Shown here: one piece after another, positions 1-12,379 of the stretch | Layout: the number at the start of each line of letters is the position of its first letter | Position numbering within the stretch: the first letter of the stretch is position 1 | NCBI GenBank assembly: GCA_024138015.1 | Contig: JAMXBB010000002.1 | Span: 10,938,609 to 11,002,608, forward strand | Direction: 5' to 3' | Source of the DNA: Lumnitzera littorea | Taxonomy: Eukaryota > Streptophyta > Magnoliopsida > Myrtales > Combretaceae | Length of the DNA: 64,000 nucleotides | The notes under the pieces: generated by a model | What the model was told of the DNA's origin: nothing | The model's input: the letters and a program-made list of their open reading frames with translations, nothing else | Databases searched by the model: none | Made by a program: the position numbers and the translations under genes

Positions 1-1462
1 GGAGTAAATTCGGTATACTAATAAGGATTTAAGTGTACCGGGTAGAATAAAATACTAATTAGGGGTAATGATGGTATTTAGGATATTTGAAAGTAATGTG
101 ATTAATTTCATATTATGAGTTGAAATGAATTTCTAGGATTCGGGTATAAAACAATATTTAGAAATCGAACTAGAGCCTAATTTAGAAATCGATGCGGAAA
201 CCGAACCCGAACCTAACCCCAAACTTAGAATAATTGTAAAAGACTTAAGACCTAGATAATTAGGTATATTAAACCCTAAACAAAACATAACAATAAGCGT
301 TATAGAATAAAACGAACCTATAATAGTTATATAAAAAACTGAAACTACGTTTATGTTATAGGAATGATCGGCGATAGCCTGAGCGAGTCAGACCTCAAGT
401 AAGTGAGTAAGCGAGGAGTCGAGGTAAGTTGGGATTAATACGATACTGTATTTTAGAGGCTTGAGATTATGCTTGGTTATGCTTGTTAGATAGTCTGTTG
501 TGTGCATATGCTTGATTATGAGTGATGTTATGATTCTATTTGTTATTCTAGCTTGTATTATGTGATCGATATGAAATGAGTGATCACCCTAAACTGGACC
601 TAATCAAATATACGACTTGTAATCATAATCGGACCTGCATGGTAACCTATTAGGAAAAACCTAGGATTCTCCGGCCAAATATCGACCCCTTTGAAAGAGA
701 TAACGCAAGATTGCATAAGGGTCCCTTCTTCATCCTTAATTGAACTAAGTGACAGGAGAGGAGGTCGCAGTGAGAGTGAAGTCAATGGTTTGAAGGTAGT
801 CGCAGGAGGAGCGATGTCTCCATTGCACAAACCTGAGTTTGGTCGTAAGTTGTTGCATTAACAGCAACTCCTCAACCAAGATTAGAGCGGGCGCAATTTC
901 TCTAATCTCACGACGAGCCGGACAACGTCGTACTATGGCATTTACTTGAACATGCATTGCACCTAATAAGTTGGTTAATAACCTTGTTGTGTTTATGATA
1001 TAGTTTTAAGTCCTCCACCCTAACTTACTGAGCTGTGGTTGCTCATATCCCTATAGACGGCGTGCAGATGCTGGCTAAGAAGTGGTTTACAACTACTCTG
1101 AAGCTAACATCTACTGGATCCTAGAGAGTGAGGAAAAACATTTAAAGAACAAACATATATTTTTAAGGTCTAAGCTTTTATTTTAAAATTTTTCATTTCT
1201 AAATAATGTAATAACTAGAAAATATATTATGGTAAAACATTATAAACGTTAATTGTAATAACTAAATTCTAGTGTATGTATATATTTTCTCACTTTATTA
1301 GGTAAATGACTTATTTAAATTACAAACTATTTATTTCAAAGCGGGTTAGTCGTGGACGCTTTGTGTAAATCAGGTCTAGGATAGCGGTTGTAAGGCCAAC
1401 TTCTATCTTAAAATGGTTTACACGGCAAGACTGTTACGACTCTGCCGCTTTGAGACGTGATA
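1..1462 (+). mobile_element. Long LTR, copy A (5' part outside window)
   Basis: The 3' half of a ~3 kb LTR runs into the window and ends with a GTGATA-type end (family consensus GYGTRACA). It matches copy C (11804-14893) over its whole length here and copies B and F in inverse orientation. It contains the conserved core (about 581-957). Directly after it, without any primer binding site or leader, gag coding sequence of Gypsy I continues, so this is an insertion into gag and not the LTR of Gypsy I. The possible right target duplication is GAACT (1463-1467); its left partner lies outside the window. Confidence 0.8.
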
Positions 1463-2040
1463 GAACTTAAGCAAGATAGTTGTTCTATGGACAAGTATGT
1501 TCGAGAGTTCCAGCCACTAATGATCCATTATGATATTGACAAACCAGAAACTCAAACAGTGGCAAGATTTATTTCTAACCTGAAGCTTGAGATTAGTAAT
1601 ATAGTAGAAGTAAAGAGGCTTAGGAATCTAGATGAGACCATTTGAGTAGCCTAAAGAGTTGAAAGGTAGAGGCGAAATCAACTTAGCTAAGCACTAAGCA
1701 GCTGACTTAGCTTTCCAAGCAAATTTGGCATGCCAAGCTGAACAGAGCAACATATGACCGAGCTTAGTATAATTCAAAGGTTAACTACTGAGATTAAGTA
1801 CCGAGCAAACCTGATGATAGCTGAAATAAGGCTAGGGCCAAGGAGCTTAAGGTCAAGAAGGACCTAAGTCAAAGCTCAAGATGAAAGACTTGAGAAATCA
1901 AGTGTTTCAAATGCTTTGGTTTTGAACATGTGGCTAGTCAATGTGTAAACCGATGTGTCATGACCATTCAGGGAGAGAAGCCTTAGTTCAAAATAGAAAG
2001 TGCTAATGAAGGTGAGGAGGAAGGGGAAGCTGAGTAGTGA
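1463..2040 (+). pseudogene. Gypsy I gag remnant with zinc knuckle
   Basis: After the LTR end a frame reads ELKQ..., then SMDKYVREF and VARFISNL, as in the plant Ty3 Gag domain. It remains open to about 1642 and then breaks. Further on, about 1897-1941 reads CFKCFGFEHVASQC, an intact CX2CX4HX4C nucleic-acid-binding knuckle. Stops between the pieces show that no full Gag can be made. The GTG at 1457 that opens the first frame belongs to the end of LTR copy A and is not a real start. Confidence 0.7.
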
Positions 2041-2099
2041 TTTGATGAGTTCTTAAAAGACATGGAGACCCTTACTTAACTTAAGCAGGGGGAGCAATA

Positions 2100-2600
2100 C
2101 CTCAATATGGTTGTTCACATAGTTCTTAGTACAGGTGTTGTAATGGAAGATGAGTAGCGGCAGAAACTCTTCTACACTAATTGTCGAGTGAATGGAAGCT
2201 TATGTGCTTTAATCACTAATGGAGGAAGTTGTACCAACATTGTAGCACAAGAAGTAGTCAAGACCCTAAAGTTGCCGACCCGTTCTCACCCTTAACCTTA
2301 TAAAACCCATTGGTTGAATGGGAAAGGTAGACTCCAGGTCACCGAGTAGGTTAAAGTATCGATCTTAATTGGGGAAATGTATAAGGATGAGATACTGTAT
2401 AATGTTCTACCAATGTGCACCTCGTACATACTACTAAGCTGACCAAGGCTATTTGACCTTAAGGTACTCCATGATGGGTATAAGAATACTTATATGTTCC
2501 AAATAGATGGGGAGATGGTTATATTGACTACAATGAACCCTAAAGAAGTCTAAGAATCATAGTAGAAGATTTCTATATTGCTATAGAAGAAGTCCTTAGT
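2100..2600 (+). pseudogene. Gypsy I protease region remnant
   Basis: Frames here read LITNGGSCTNIV (about 2210-2245), the place of the aspartic protease motif (normally an Asp-containing DxGS/DSGS type), and then RLFDLKVLHDGYKNTYMF (about 2448-2500). The same post-protease motif is found in Gypsy II. The expected catalytic Asp is Asn in what I read. Several stops interrupt it. Role when active: cleavage of the Gag-Pol polyprotein. Confidence 0.6.
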
Positions 2601-2799
2601 GATTTCTCTAGCCTAATTTTCCAGGGATGTTAAGAAGGAAGAGTTTGTATTCCTACTAGTTAGAAGATTGTTTAAGCTTAAAGAGGTTGGAGCATTACTA
2701 GCTGAGCTGTAGACCTTGCTCCAAAAATATGCTAACCTGTTTCTAGCCGAGCTGCCGAAGGGTTTACCCCCTATCAGAAGCATAAAGCATTGCATTGAC

Positions 2800-3560
2800 C
2801 TCCAACTTGAAAATGTTCTACCTAACTAACCTGCCTATAAGCTTAGTCTCAAACAGGTAGCTAAGTTGAAGAGATAAGTTGATGAATTGATTGAACGTGG
2901 ATATGTTAGAGAAAGCATGAGTCCTTATGCCATGCCAACTGTCCTAGTGCCGAAGAAGGATGGCTCATGAAGAATATACATTGACAGATGAGCTATTAAC
3001 AAGATTATTATCAAGAATTGATATCCAATTCCTCGATTGGGTGATATATTAGATGAGTTGTACGGTATAAGAAATTCTCGAAAATTGATATGAAGAGTGG
3101 CCACCATTAGATCAGAATGAGACTAGAAAATGAGTGGAAGACTACTTTCAAAACAAATAACAGTCTTTTGAGTAGTTAGTAATGCTATTTGGACATACAA
3201 ATGCACCAAGCACCTTTATGCAACTTATGAATCATGTTTTGAGGTCCTTAATAAGACAGTGTGTTGTGGTTTATTTTGACGACATCTTAATGTATAGTAC
3301 CGACCTCAATTCTCATATCGTGCACTTGAGATCAATATTTGATATTTTTCGAGCAGAACAACTATTTGGCAATTTAAAGAAATGTGTGTTTTGTCGGAAT
3401 GGGGTTGTATTCCTCAGATATGTTATGTCTGATGGAAGTATCCGAGTTAATGACAAAAAGATCAAAGCTGCTTTAGAATGGCTGATGCCAACCTGTGCAA
3501 CAAATGTGAGAAGTTTTCATAGTCTAACTTCGATTTACAAAAAATTCATTTGAAACTTTA
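2800..3560 (+). pseudogene. Gypsy I reverse transcriptase remnant
   Basis: Recognisable blocks are VDELIERGYVRESMSPYA, VLVPKKDGS and the NKII..YPIPRL block. An open stretch from 3182 includes FGHTNAPSTFMQLMNHVLR and the catalytic YFDD box at 3272-3283, followed by NLKKCVFC. The YFDD aspartates are intact but stops lie at many upstream sites, so it is dead. Role when active: copying the element RNA into DNA. Confidence 0.8.
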
Positions 3561-3970
3561 GATCCATTGCAACCCCATTGACCGAGCTGACCAAGAAGAA
3601 CTCTTAATTCAGATGGTTAGAGAAAGCTTAAAAAAGTTTTGATGAGATCGAGTCTAAATTGACTTTTGCTCTAGTACTTATACCACCAGACTTAAGTCTT
3701 TGAATTGGAGTGTGACACTTCAAGAGTAGGTATTGGTGTTGTCCTCATGCAAGAATATCGAACTGTTGCATTCTTCAGTAAGAAGCTCAAAGGTGCCACT
3801 CTAAATTACTCGGCATATGCAAAGGGATTCTATGTCCTTGTTTAAGCTCTTCAAAACTAGCAACATTATTTGCTGTTAAGAGAGTCTATTATCTACATAG
3901 ACCATGAGTCCCTCAAACACCTCCAAGGCCAACAAAAACTCTCTCAACATCATGCTAAATGGGTCAAGCT
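3560..3970 (+). pseudogene. Gypsy I RNase H remnant
   Basis: Follows the reverse transcriptase directly. I can read PLTELTKKNS, a frameshifted ECDTSRVGIGVVLMQ-like block (about 3700-3750), FSKKLKGATLNYSAYAK (about 3775-3825) and YIDHESLKHLQGQQKLSQHH (about 3891-3950). These match the order of the Ty3 RNase H domain. There are frame changes near 3715 and 3870. Confidence 0.7.
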
Positions 3971-5248
3971 CTTGGAAAACTTTTGCTATGTCATCAAGTA
4001 TAAGAAGGGAAGTATAAACACTATAACCGATGCCCTCTCTCATTGGCATGTTCTCGTTACATCTTTGCAAGCTAAAGTACTTAGGTTTAGTACTCCACCT
4101 GATCACTATGAGAATTATCCATACTTCGGAGATTTATTGGCTAAGTGCAATGTTGGAGGAGTAGTGGATGGATTTTACCTAAGCCAAGGATTCTTGACAA
4201 AGGGGAAACAATTTTGTGTGTTGAGCAGTTTTGCTAGGGAATTACTTTTACGGGAAGCCCATGCTGGAGGTTTAGCTGACTATTTTATCGAAAAGAGAAT
4301 TGCTGAGTTGTTGAAAGAACATTTCTATTGGCTAGGGATGATAAGGGATGTATGTAAGGTTCTTGAACGTCACGAGATGTGTAAGCAAGCTAATGGAAGA
4401 AAGGAGTCATACGAGGAATATACACCTTTACCCATACATGAATGGCCATGGACCGATCTAAGCATAGATTTCATGCTCGACCTACCTAAAACACCCCTAA
4501 AACATGATTCTATTATGGTAGTAGTTGATCGATTCAGCAAAATAAGCTACTTCACCCTTTACCATAAAACTAATGATGATTTATTTATTGCTAACCTCTT
4601 TTTGTGGAAAATTATGTAGCTACATATCCTTCTAAGGAGTATTGTCTCAAATCGTGACTCAAAGTTTATGAGCTTCTTTTGGCGAACACTATGAAAGAAG
4701 CTCGGCACTAAACTTATGTTTACCACTTTTTGCCATTTACAAATAGATGGCCAAACAGAGGTCATAAACAAAACAATAGGCAACTTGCTTTGAGCTATTA
4801 TTGGGAAGAATCCACATCATTGGGATTTGTGCCTGCTAATCATAAAATTTGCTTACAATTGCTCTACCCATAGCTCGACAGGAAGGTTGCCCTTCAAGGT
4901 TATCTATGGGCTTAATCCAAATCTAACACTAGATGTGATTGCTACCCTAGCCTCTTTAGGAGAAAGCCAATAAGGTCTACAGCATGTTGAGGAATTTCAA
5001 AGATTGCATCAAAAAGTTACCAAGTAGCTAGCTAAGACGATTGCTTAACAATGAGAGAAGGGAATAAAGGATGCAAGCATGTCATTTATAACCCTGGAGA
5101 CCTATCTAGGTTCATCTTAGCAAGGAATGATTCTAGGATAGAAGACAAGCAAGCTATCCCCCAAATTAGATAGCCCCTTCAAAGTCCTAAAGAGGATAAA
5201 CAAAGCTTATGAGCTGAAGTTGCCCAAAGGCTACGGGGTGTCTCTTAC
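3971..5248 (+). pseudogene. Gypsy I integrase remnant, N-terminal and catalytic part
   Basis: The longest open stretch of the element (to 4619) holds the RNase H tail, then the integrase zinc-binding region (EAHAGG, KEHFYW, then RHEMCK, where the first Cys of the usual CxxC is His) and the catalytic core with SIDFMLDLP and SIMVVVDRFSK. After 4619 the frame breaks. Later blocks are visible up to LPKGYGVSLT at 5248, where LTR copy B begins. Role when active: inserting the element DNA. Confidence 0.8.
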
Positions 5249-8200
5249 TGTTACGCCCTGAAGTAGGAGACGCCCTGTAGCAGCAAAATTGTAACAGTTC
5301 TACCGTACAAACCATTCTACGATAGAAGCTGACACTTCAACCACTATCTTAGACCTAATTTACACAAGGCTTTTACAACTAATCCGCTTTGAAGTAAACG
5401 ATTCATAAATAAGCATGTTATTTACCTATGAAATTATAAAGAATACATGTTTACTCTAAAATTATCTGAATATATTACAAGATTTAGTAATCTAATCATA
5501 ATCTACTTAAGAAATACATAAATTATTACTAAAAGCTTTATAAATAAAATTAAACTTATGAGTGTACCAAATCTTCAGTTTTATATCTTCATTCCCCAAG
5601 ATCCAATAGTTGTTAGCTTTAAGGTGGTTATATAGCCGCTTGTTAGCTAGCATCTACAACAACATCTATAGAGATGTGAGCAACCAACTGTTCAATAAGT
5701 TAGAGCGGAGACTTAAAACTATACATCAAACACAAACAAGATTTTTAACCAAATTAGTTAGATGCAATATATGTACAAGTAAATGCAATCGCACGATATT
5801 GTTCGGTTCGTCATGAGATTAGAGAAATTACACTTACTCTAATTCGGGTTAAGGAGTTTCCATGTAATGTAACAGCTCACGATCAAACCCAAGCTTGTAC
5901 AATAGAGATACCACTCCTTTCGCAACTACCTTCAAACTATTGACTTCACCTTTGCCGCAACCTCCTCACCTATCACTTAGTTCGACTAAGGATGAAGAAG
6001 GGACCTATTATACTATCTAGTACTATCCCTTTTGAAGGGATCGATATTTAGCCTAAGAACCATAATGTTTCTCCTAATGGGTTGCTATGTATGTCCAATT
6101 TAGAATTACAAGTCATATATTTAGTTAAATCTGATTTAAGGTGTTTAATCATTTCAAACAAATTAGACAAAAATAAGCCAGAGTAGTAAACTAAAATCAT
6201 ATCAACAAACTCAGAATCAACCACATACAGGCATGTACACAGTTAACTATCTAACAAACATAATCAAGAACAATTTCAAGCCTCCAAGTTCTACAAATTA
6301 GTACTCTAAAATATAATAACGTATTAATCCCAACTTACCTGGATTTCCTGCTTACTTTCTCAAGGTATGACTTGCATTCTCAAGGTACGACTTGCAAAAG
6401 TCATCACTGATAATCCCTATAATACAAATATTATTTTAGTTTCAACATGAGTACCATAGATATGTTTTGTTATATAATTCTTATTATTATCTTCAGTTTA
6501 AGGTTTTATCATACGTAGTTATTTAGGTTTTTAAGTCTCTTATAATTATTCTTAATTTAAGCTACGTTCTAATTCAGTTTCTGAATTAATTTTTAAATTA
6601 GGTTCTAGTTCAATTTCTGATTACGGGTTTTTTACATAAACCCTTGGAACTTATTCCTATCAATTATGTGAAATTAATTACATTAAACTTTAGTGTCTTA
6701 AATCTCGTATTTATAACTAGTATTCTAGTCCGTATAGTATACCCAATTCCTAATTTAACTACCGAACTGATTCCCGATATGAGAATAACCTACATTTTCC
6801 ATATAATTTCCTAAACTCCCATTCCAAATTAGATTTATATCATATTCTTATTATTATATTACCATAAATTTTTATCTAATATTTTCCACTGATTTATTTC
6901 CCATATACATATATTATGTGTTATTACATAATTCACTCCTAAATCACTTATTTAATACTTCTAACACTACATATATCATCCAAAAACATATCAAATATCT
7001 AATTATATTCTAAATCAGAATTTTATACCTAATTACCCTAAATTACAAAATTAACTTAAATATACCCATTTACCTACATTTTTAGTACATATTATACATA
7101 ATACATACAACTAATGCCTCAAACTCCACTAAGGCTACATAAAATATATTATACTCAATAGATTATAGTTGTTATATTCTAATCATGAGAAGTATTAAGA
7201 TAGTTTAATATATATTATTTTTCGAAATATCAATTTTAGGGCCAATTTTGCTAAAAATTAGCTTAAATTAGCTAAATGACCAAATAAAACTATAAAATTC
7301 AAATTGAATATTCCTAAAATCATAACTATGCTTTAGAAGTCATTATAAATTAGATTCATTAAAGAATTTAATTAAAAACTTATTATTTCTTTCATATGAA
7401 AAACTTGGTAGATTTAAAAAAATAAATTTAATAAATACTAAATGAATATTTTATCAAAAATTATTTTTCTGTAAATTAAATATATTATATGAGGAATATG
7501 TACACCAAAAATTAGCTCGAAATAACATTATTTACTATTTTTTGAAAATTTATATAAAATTCATTAAAATCAGGTCTATTCTTAAGAAACCTATATAAAC
7601 ACTTCTAATTTTAAAAATATGGTTTGATTTTCTAACTCTACATACAAAAATAACTAGGGAAAATTTGTTATTTTTACTAAATTAAATAAATTCAAAAGGA
7701 AAATCGGAATTCACTATTCGATCAACTTCCAGCCACTAGTAGTAGCTCTACCATTTTTGACAGCCCTTGGCAGTGGATTTCCTATCAAGTGGTAGTGGCC
7801 ACCTTTTTCTATGTGGTCATCGGGTATGGGTTTCCATTATAAGTCATAATTACACTATAATTTGTTAATTGTTAGTAATATTGTTTTCTCTCCTCTTCTC
7901 ACATCTCCCTAATTTTTTTGGACTCTAAACTAACTAAAATGAATTTTGGAAGAAGGTTTGGTATTTATAGAAAAGGTTTAGGGGTTTTCTTGCAATTTAG
8001 TATGGACAAGTGTCCTTACCCCTTATCTTTTTCACTTTTCATTTGTCTCAATTTTATTGGTTGTTATTTTATCTTTAATTCCTAGCATTCCATGCCCCTC
8101 TTTTAGACATTTCCACACTTTTTCTAATTTTTCCTTAATTATTTATGAATTTTTTTCAATTATTTAGTGTTATTTCAACATATTTTAGGTATTTTAAGTA

Positions 8201-8550
8201 ATTTCACATATTTTTATCTATAAGTAAATACATATATAGTACAAATAGATATCCTTAAATATTATTTATGTTATTTTATGATTTTTAGTATATATATAAT
8301 TTATCTCTATCGATTAATTAGTTATTGAAACTTGTTTTATGTGTTTTCAATAAATAATAGGTAATATACATATAATTCAATATTATAATAATTAATCATT
8401 ATATTACTTATTTTCCTAAATCTAAACTTACAGAATCACTTTTACTAATATTTCTAATTTCGTTGTAAAATTTAGGCTCAATCGGACAACTTATTTGACC
8501 ACCTTAAATTTCATATATTGAACCTTGAACATTTAATTGTAGGGCTTCCA
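5249..8550 (-). mobile_element. Long LTR, copy B: complete solo LTR (3302 bp) inserted in Gypsy I
   Basis: On the minus strand the unit begins TGGAAGCC and ends GGCGTAACA, so TG...CA. It is flanked by a 5-bp target duplication, CTTAC (5244-5248) and CCTAC (8551-8555, one mismatch). Removing it rejoins the Gypsy I integrase frame exactly (GVSL|TFNVSDL), which proves the borders. It is homologous along its length to copy C in inverse orientation. No internal coding region, primer site or second LTR is present, so it is a solo LTR. The insert carries the conserved core at about 5860-6130. Confidence 0.9.
7962..7970 (-). promoter_or_regulatory. TATA box of LTR copy B
   Basis: The minus strand reads CTATAAATA about 580 bp from the LTR 5' end. 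Copies C (CTACAAATA, 12371) and F (CTATAAATAA, 50214) have the box at nearly the same distance (567 and 545 bp). It is the probable LTR promoter. Confidence 0.6.
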
Positions 8551-8740
8551 CCTACCTTCAATGTGTCCGATCTAACGCCTTATGTCCTTAAAGAAGAAGA
8601 CAACCAAGATTTAAGGTCAAATCTTTAATACCCCCAGGGTGATGAATTACCGACCTTTGGATCTATCACCCGAGCCTAACTAAGAGGCTTATAAAGACTT
8701 GTTAAGAGAACTCAAGCATCTCAACTATGCCATGATGAGC
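8551..8740 (+). pseudogene. Gypsy I integrase C-terminal tail
   Basis: The frame broken by LTR copy B resumes: TFNVSDLTPYVLKEED, then GDELPTFGSITRA with stops. This is the usual C-terminal end of plant Ty3 integrases without an obvious chromodomain. Confidence 0.75.
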
Positions 8741-9396
8741 TTCAGTATCAGGATGGCAGTTTGTAGAACTCTTTGAGCGCCCAATTCGAACATAAGCTAC
8801 TCTTCTGGATCCATTGTCCTGATGTTGAGCTCCTTAATGCCTATTCATCCAGTGCTGTACATTCAAATGCTAACCTACTAAGTACTAAAGTCAAGGTTCC
8901 TATTACTAGCCACCAAACTCTCCTATCCTACTCTCTCGAGCTACTGCCTCATTTAGATCCATTTCTAGCATTGTACTATATTCCTTTTTGCACTATTTGT
9001 CCCCTTTACCCCTTTAATAATGTACTAGATTATTATTCTTGTATTACCCTTTATTATAATTGCAAATATTTCCTTATTACCCTAGGAACTTACTATAAAT
9101 AATCCCTTATCTTTTATAGCCAAATTAATCCTATTCCAAACATTGATGAATATCCTCCCCTATTCTTACTTAATATCATTCTTCGAATACATTTCTCATT
9201 ACTGTTATCTAATCTTGTCTATAGCTCGAGATTAGTGGTGAGTGAATCTAAGTTTTTATTTGTGATTCATATGAGAGTTGAATTGTATCATGTTCGTTAG
9301 TGCGTCATATCTAACAAATAGCTTCATAGAAGCTAATTTGTGTTGTCAATCCACTTTCTTTTCTTTGATATTTTGAAGGACCCACCAGTTATCATT
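8741..9396. other. Probable 3' UTR/LTR remnant of Gypsy I
   Basis: No gene. The sequence follows the end of the Gypsy I pol region and precedes truncated Gypsy III, so it probably holds the remains of the Gypsy I 3' LTR. The 5' LTR is outside the window, so this cannot be verified. An open frame at 8773-9102 looks like chance. Confidence 0.35.
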
Positions 9397-9399
9397 TTT

Positions 9400-10330
9400 T
9401 TACGGTAAGCCCTAGTGATTAACTCAACTCTTAGGTACATTAGAACGTGGTTCAACCACCCCCTTAAGAACTCAATTCCTCCTTTGACGAGCTCTCTCAT
9501 TGATTCAGCCTCTATTTTAGGGCTAGCAAGCCCCCATGCAAGGAGATCTCATCCTTATACTTAATTGGATAGAAGGAAGGGGAAACCTTCAAGAATATGT
9601 GGCACAATTTAATAATACTGTGGTCAAGATCCCTCAGCTCGACGAGGGAGTTATTGTTCATGCTACTCAGTTCAGCAACAGACCTTCTAGGGAGTTCTTC
9701 CAATTGATCTCAAAAGTAAGCCCAAAACCCAGGTCAAATTCTGGAATAAGGCCCAGAAATACATGGATCAAGATAACATCCGCGCTATGAGTGAGGTCGA
9801 CCTAAAAAGATTAGGTAGAAAGAAGGACAAGGAAAAAAGGTTCATCAAAGATCACCTCGGTGGTATCCAATAGCAAGAAGCAACCACTACCCCCACCAAT
9901 ATTCACCTAATTCACCCTTTTAAACTAACCTTTGGCTCAGGTTGATATGAAGGTTCGGGGAAGAGAACTACTGTAAAAACCCCCTAAGATGAAAGGGAAC
10001 CCCATTCGTTACAACTTAGACAAATTTTATCAGTTCTATGAGGACTATGGCCACATAACAGACAAGTGCTTTCAATTGAAGAACAGCATAGAATATACTA
10101 TCCAAAGAGTCTTCTTCAAAGGATATGTGGCTATAGTCAATGATGGCTTAGAAAGGGCACCTCAGAGGCAATAGACTGAGAATACCTAAGAAGAAGAAGA
10201 CAATGACAGCTACAAGAACCGAACCTCTGATGGTGTCATCAACATTAATGTTGAGGGGCCACACTTAGGGAGCCAGTCGAATAGCAATAGCTCGACTAAT
10301 GCCTAATCTAAGGTGTTGGCTATGAGAGAG
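9400..10330 (+). pseudogene. Gypsy III gag remnant
   Basis: Blocks: RTWFNHP (about 9450), then a frame with NLQEYVAQFNNTVVKIPQLD and RPSREFFQLISKV (about 9590-9720). At about 10030-10070 reads FYEDYGHITDKC, the knuckle, with the first Cys replaced by Tyr compared with CKFYNEHGHTTDKC of Gypsy IV. Stops and frameshifts interrupt it. Confidence 0.75.
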
Positions 10331-10379
10331 AAAAGGCAAAGGCATGACACCTATATTCCCTTCTCTAATAAAGACCTCA

Positions 10380-10990
10380 AGGGGGTTGGTATACCTTATT
10401 AGGATACCTTAGTGATTGGGGTAAGGATATTAGGCTACAAAGTCTTGAAGATCATAGTGAATATCGACAACTCTACTGATATTCTCTTCAAGCACACCTA
10501 AATAAGATGAGGCAAAAGCTACCCAAGATGAAGCCATACTACCATAAATTGTTTAGTTTCAATAAGGGAACTGTTTAACATAAGGACATTATCACCTTAG
10601 ATATGGAGCTCGACAACGATGAGAATGTCACCTGACAACTCGTGGAATTTGTAATGGTAGATTGCCCATTCCCCTACAATACTCTGTTGTGACGACTAAG
10701 CTTCACCAATTTTAGAATTATTACATTATCCCTCCATCTGAAGGCCAAATTCCTAACCCCCACCAAAGTGGAAGTTTGTAGGTGTGACCAGAAGCTCTCT
10801 AGGGAGCTCTACTTGAAGGCAACCCAAGGTGATAGTATCTTTACCTTAGAAACTAGTTCATAGGAGAAACCGGTTAAGAGAGTTGAGCCGATTGAGAAGA
10901 CGAAGGAGGTACAAATTGGTACTAGCCTCGACCAAACCAACAAGGTAGGGGACAAGATGCCTCTCGAGGTGAAGGAGGCCATTATTAAGC
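10380..10990 (+). pseudogene. Gypsy III protease region remnant
   Basis: Reads VNIDNSTDILF (about 10458-10490) where an active protease has a DTGSSADILF-like motif, so the catalytic triad is changed. Further on, FVMVDCPFPYNT and AKFLTPTKVEVCRCDQKLS correspond to the conserved stretch between protease and reverse transcriptase seen also in Gypsy IV at 45590-45800. Confidence 0.65.
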
Positions 10991-11079
10991 TCCTACAAGC
11001 CAACTTAGATCGGTTTGCTTGATTGGTGTCAAATATACCTAGTATCTCGACCAACTTAGCAACCTACAACCTTAGAATC

Positions 11080-11803
11080 GATGAGAACGCTTGACTTATC
11101 AAGCAAAAGAAGAGATATTTTGTTCCAAAACAACAAACCGCCATTAAAGAAGAAGTGTAGAAGTTATTGAAGGCAGGCTTCGTGTAAAAGAAGAAGTACT
11201 TAACTTGGCTAGCTAATGTTACGCTAATCAAAAAGAAAAATGGAAAGTAGCAAATGTGTTCAACTATATCGACCTCAATAAAACCTACCCAAAGGATTGC
11301 TTCCCTTTCCTTAAGATAGACCGGTTGGTTGACTCTACATCGAGACATGCTCTATTGAGTTTTATGGATGCCTTTTCAAGTTACAATCAGATCAAGATGG
11401 ATTCGAAAGATGAAGTTTACACCTCCTTTATCACAAATTTTGGCACCTATTGCTACAATATCATGCCTTTTAACCAAAAAAATGCTAGGGCACATATCAG
11501 CGAATGGTGACCACATTGTTTAAGTTTTAGCTTGGACGAAACATGGAGATATATGTAGACGACATAATCATCAAAAGCAAGTAGCTCGGCAACTATATTA
11601 AGGACTTGTAGGAGACCTTTGATAGGATGAGGAAGTATGACATGAAGTTAAACCCCCCAAAAGTGCATGTTTGGGATCGACTCTGACGAGTTCCTAAGTT
11701 CCATGGTCATGCAACAAGGGATTGAGGCTAACCTAGAAAAAATTAAGGTCATCAAGGACATGAAGCCCCTTACTTCGATCGAAGAAGTCCAGAAGCTCAC
11801 TGG
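11080..11803 (+). pseudogene. Gypsy III reverse transcriptase remnant (5' to LTR insertion)
   Basis: Shows YIDLNKTYPKDCFPFLKID, SFMDAFSSYNQIKMD, EVYTSFITNFGTYCYNIMPF and the intact catalytic YVDD at 11552-11563. The frame ends at TSIEEVQKLT, where LTR copy C begins. Several stops are present. Confidence 0.85.
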
Positions 11804-12370
11804 TGTAAGATCGACAATTAACTACTCAGAATTCCGATCGGCTAAAGGATCCGATCGAGCTTAAATTATAAAGTAGAGTTAGAAATATTAGTAAAAATGA
11901 TCTCATAAATTTAAATTTAAGAAAATAAGTAATAAAATAAAAGAATATAAAATTTTCAAATTTTAAGTATATTACTCGTTATTTATCAAAAATGTGTAAA
12001 ATATATTCTGATAATTAACAAATCACTCCAGATAAATTATATACATATTAAAAATCATAAAATAACTTAAATAATATTTAAGAATATTTATTTATACTAT
12101 ATATGAATTTACATATAAGTAAAAATACGCGTAATTACTTAAAATGCACGATATGTGCTAAAATAATGCTAAATAATTAAAGAAAATTCATAATTAATTA
12201 AAAAATCAAGAAAAATCAGAAAAAATGAGAAAAAATCCAGAATTGAGACATGGAAACCTAGAATTGAAGAAATAAAAGTAACCAATCAAATTACAACAAA
12301 TAGAAAGTAAAAAAAGAAGAAATAAGATAATTGTCAAATCAATTTAATGCATAATAATTCCCCAAGACCT

Positions 12371-12379
12371 CTACAAATA
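12371..12379 (+). promoter_or_regulatory. TATA-like box of LTR copy C
   Basis: CTACAAATA sits 567 bp from the LTR start, aligned with the TATA boxes of copies B and F. Downstream (about 12490) is GTTAGGGTTT, a telo-box-like leader motif. Confidence 0.45.

Larger units (their letters stand above)
1463..8740 (+). mobile_element. Gypsy I: decayed Ty3/gypsy retrotransposon, interrupted by LTR copy B
   Basis: The order gag, zinc knuckle, protease, reverse transcriptase, RNase H, integrase reads along the plus strand. This is the Ty3/gypsy order. All parts carry in-frame stops and frameshifts. The internal region is cut at 5248/8551 by LTR copy B and begins inside gag because copy A is inserted there. 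The 5' LTR lies outside the window. The 3' end is placed where the integrase C-terminal tail stops being recognisable (a GSITRA-type motif near 8670). No chromodomain could be seen. It resembles Gypsy II in its protein motifs. Confidence 0.85.
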
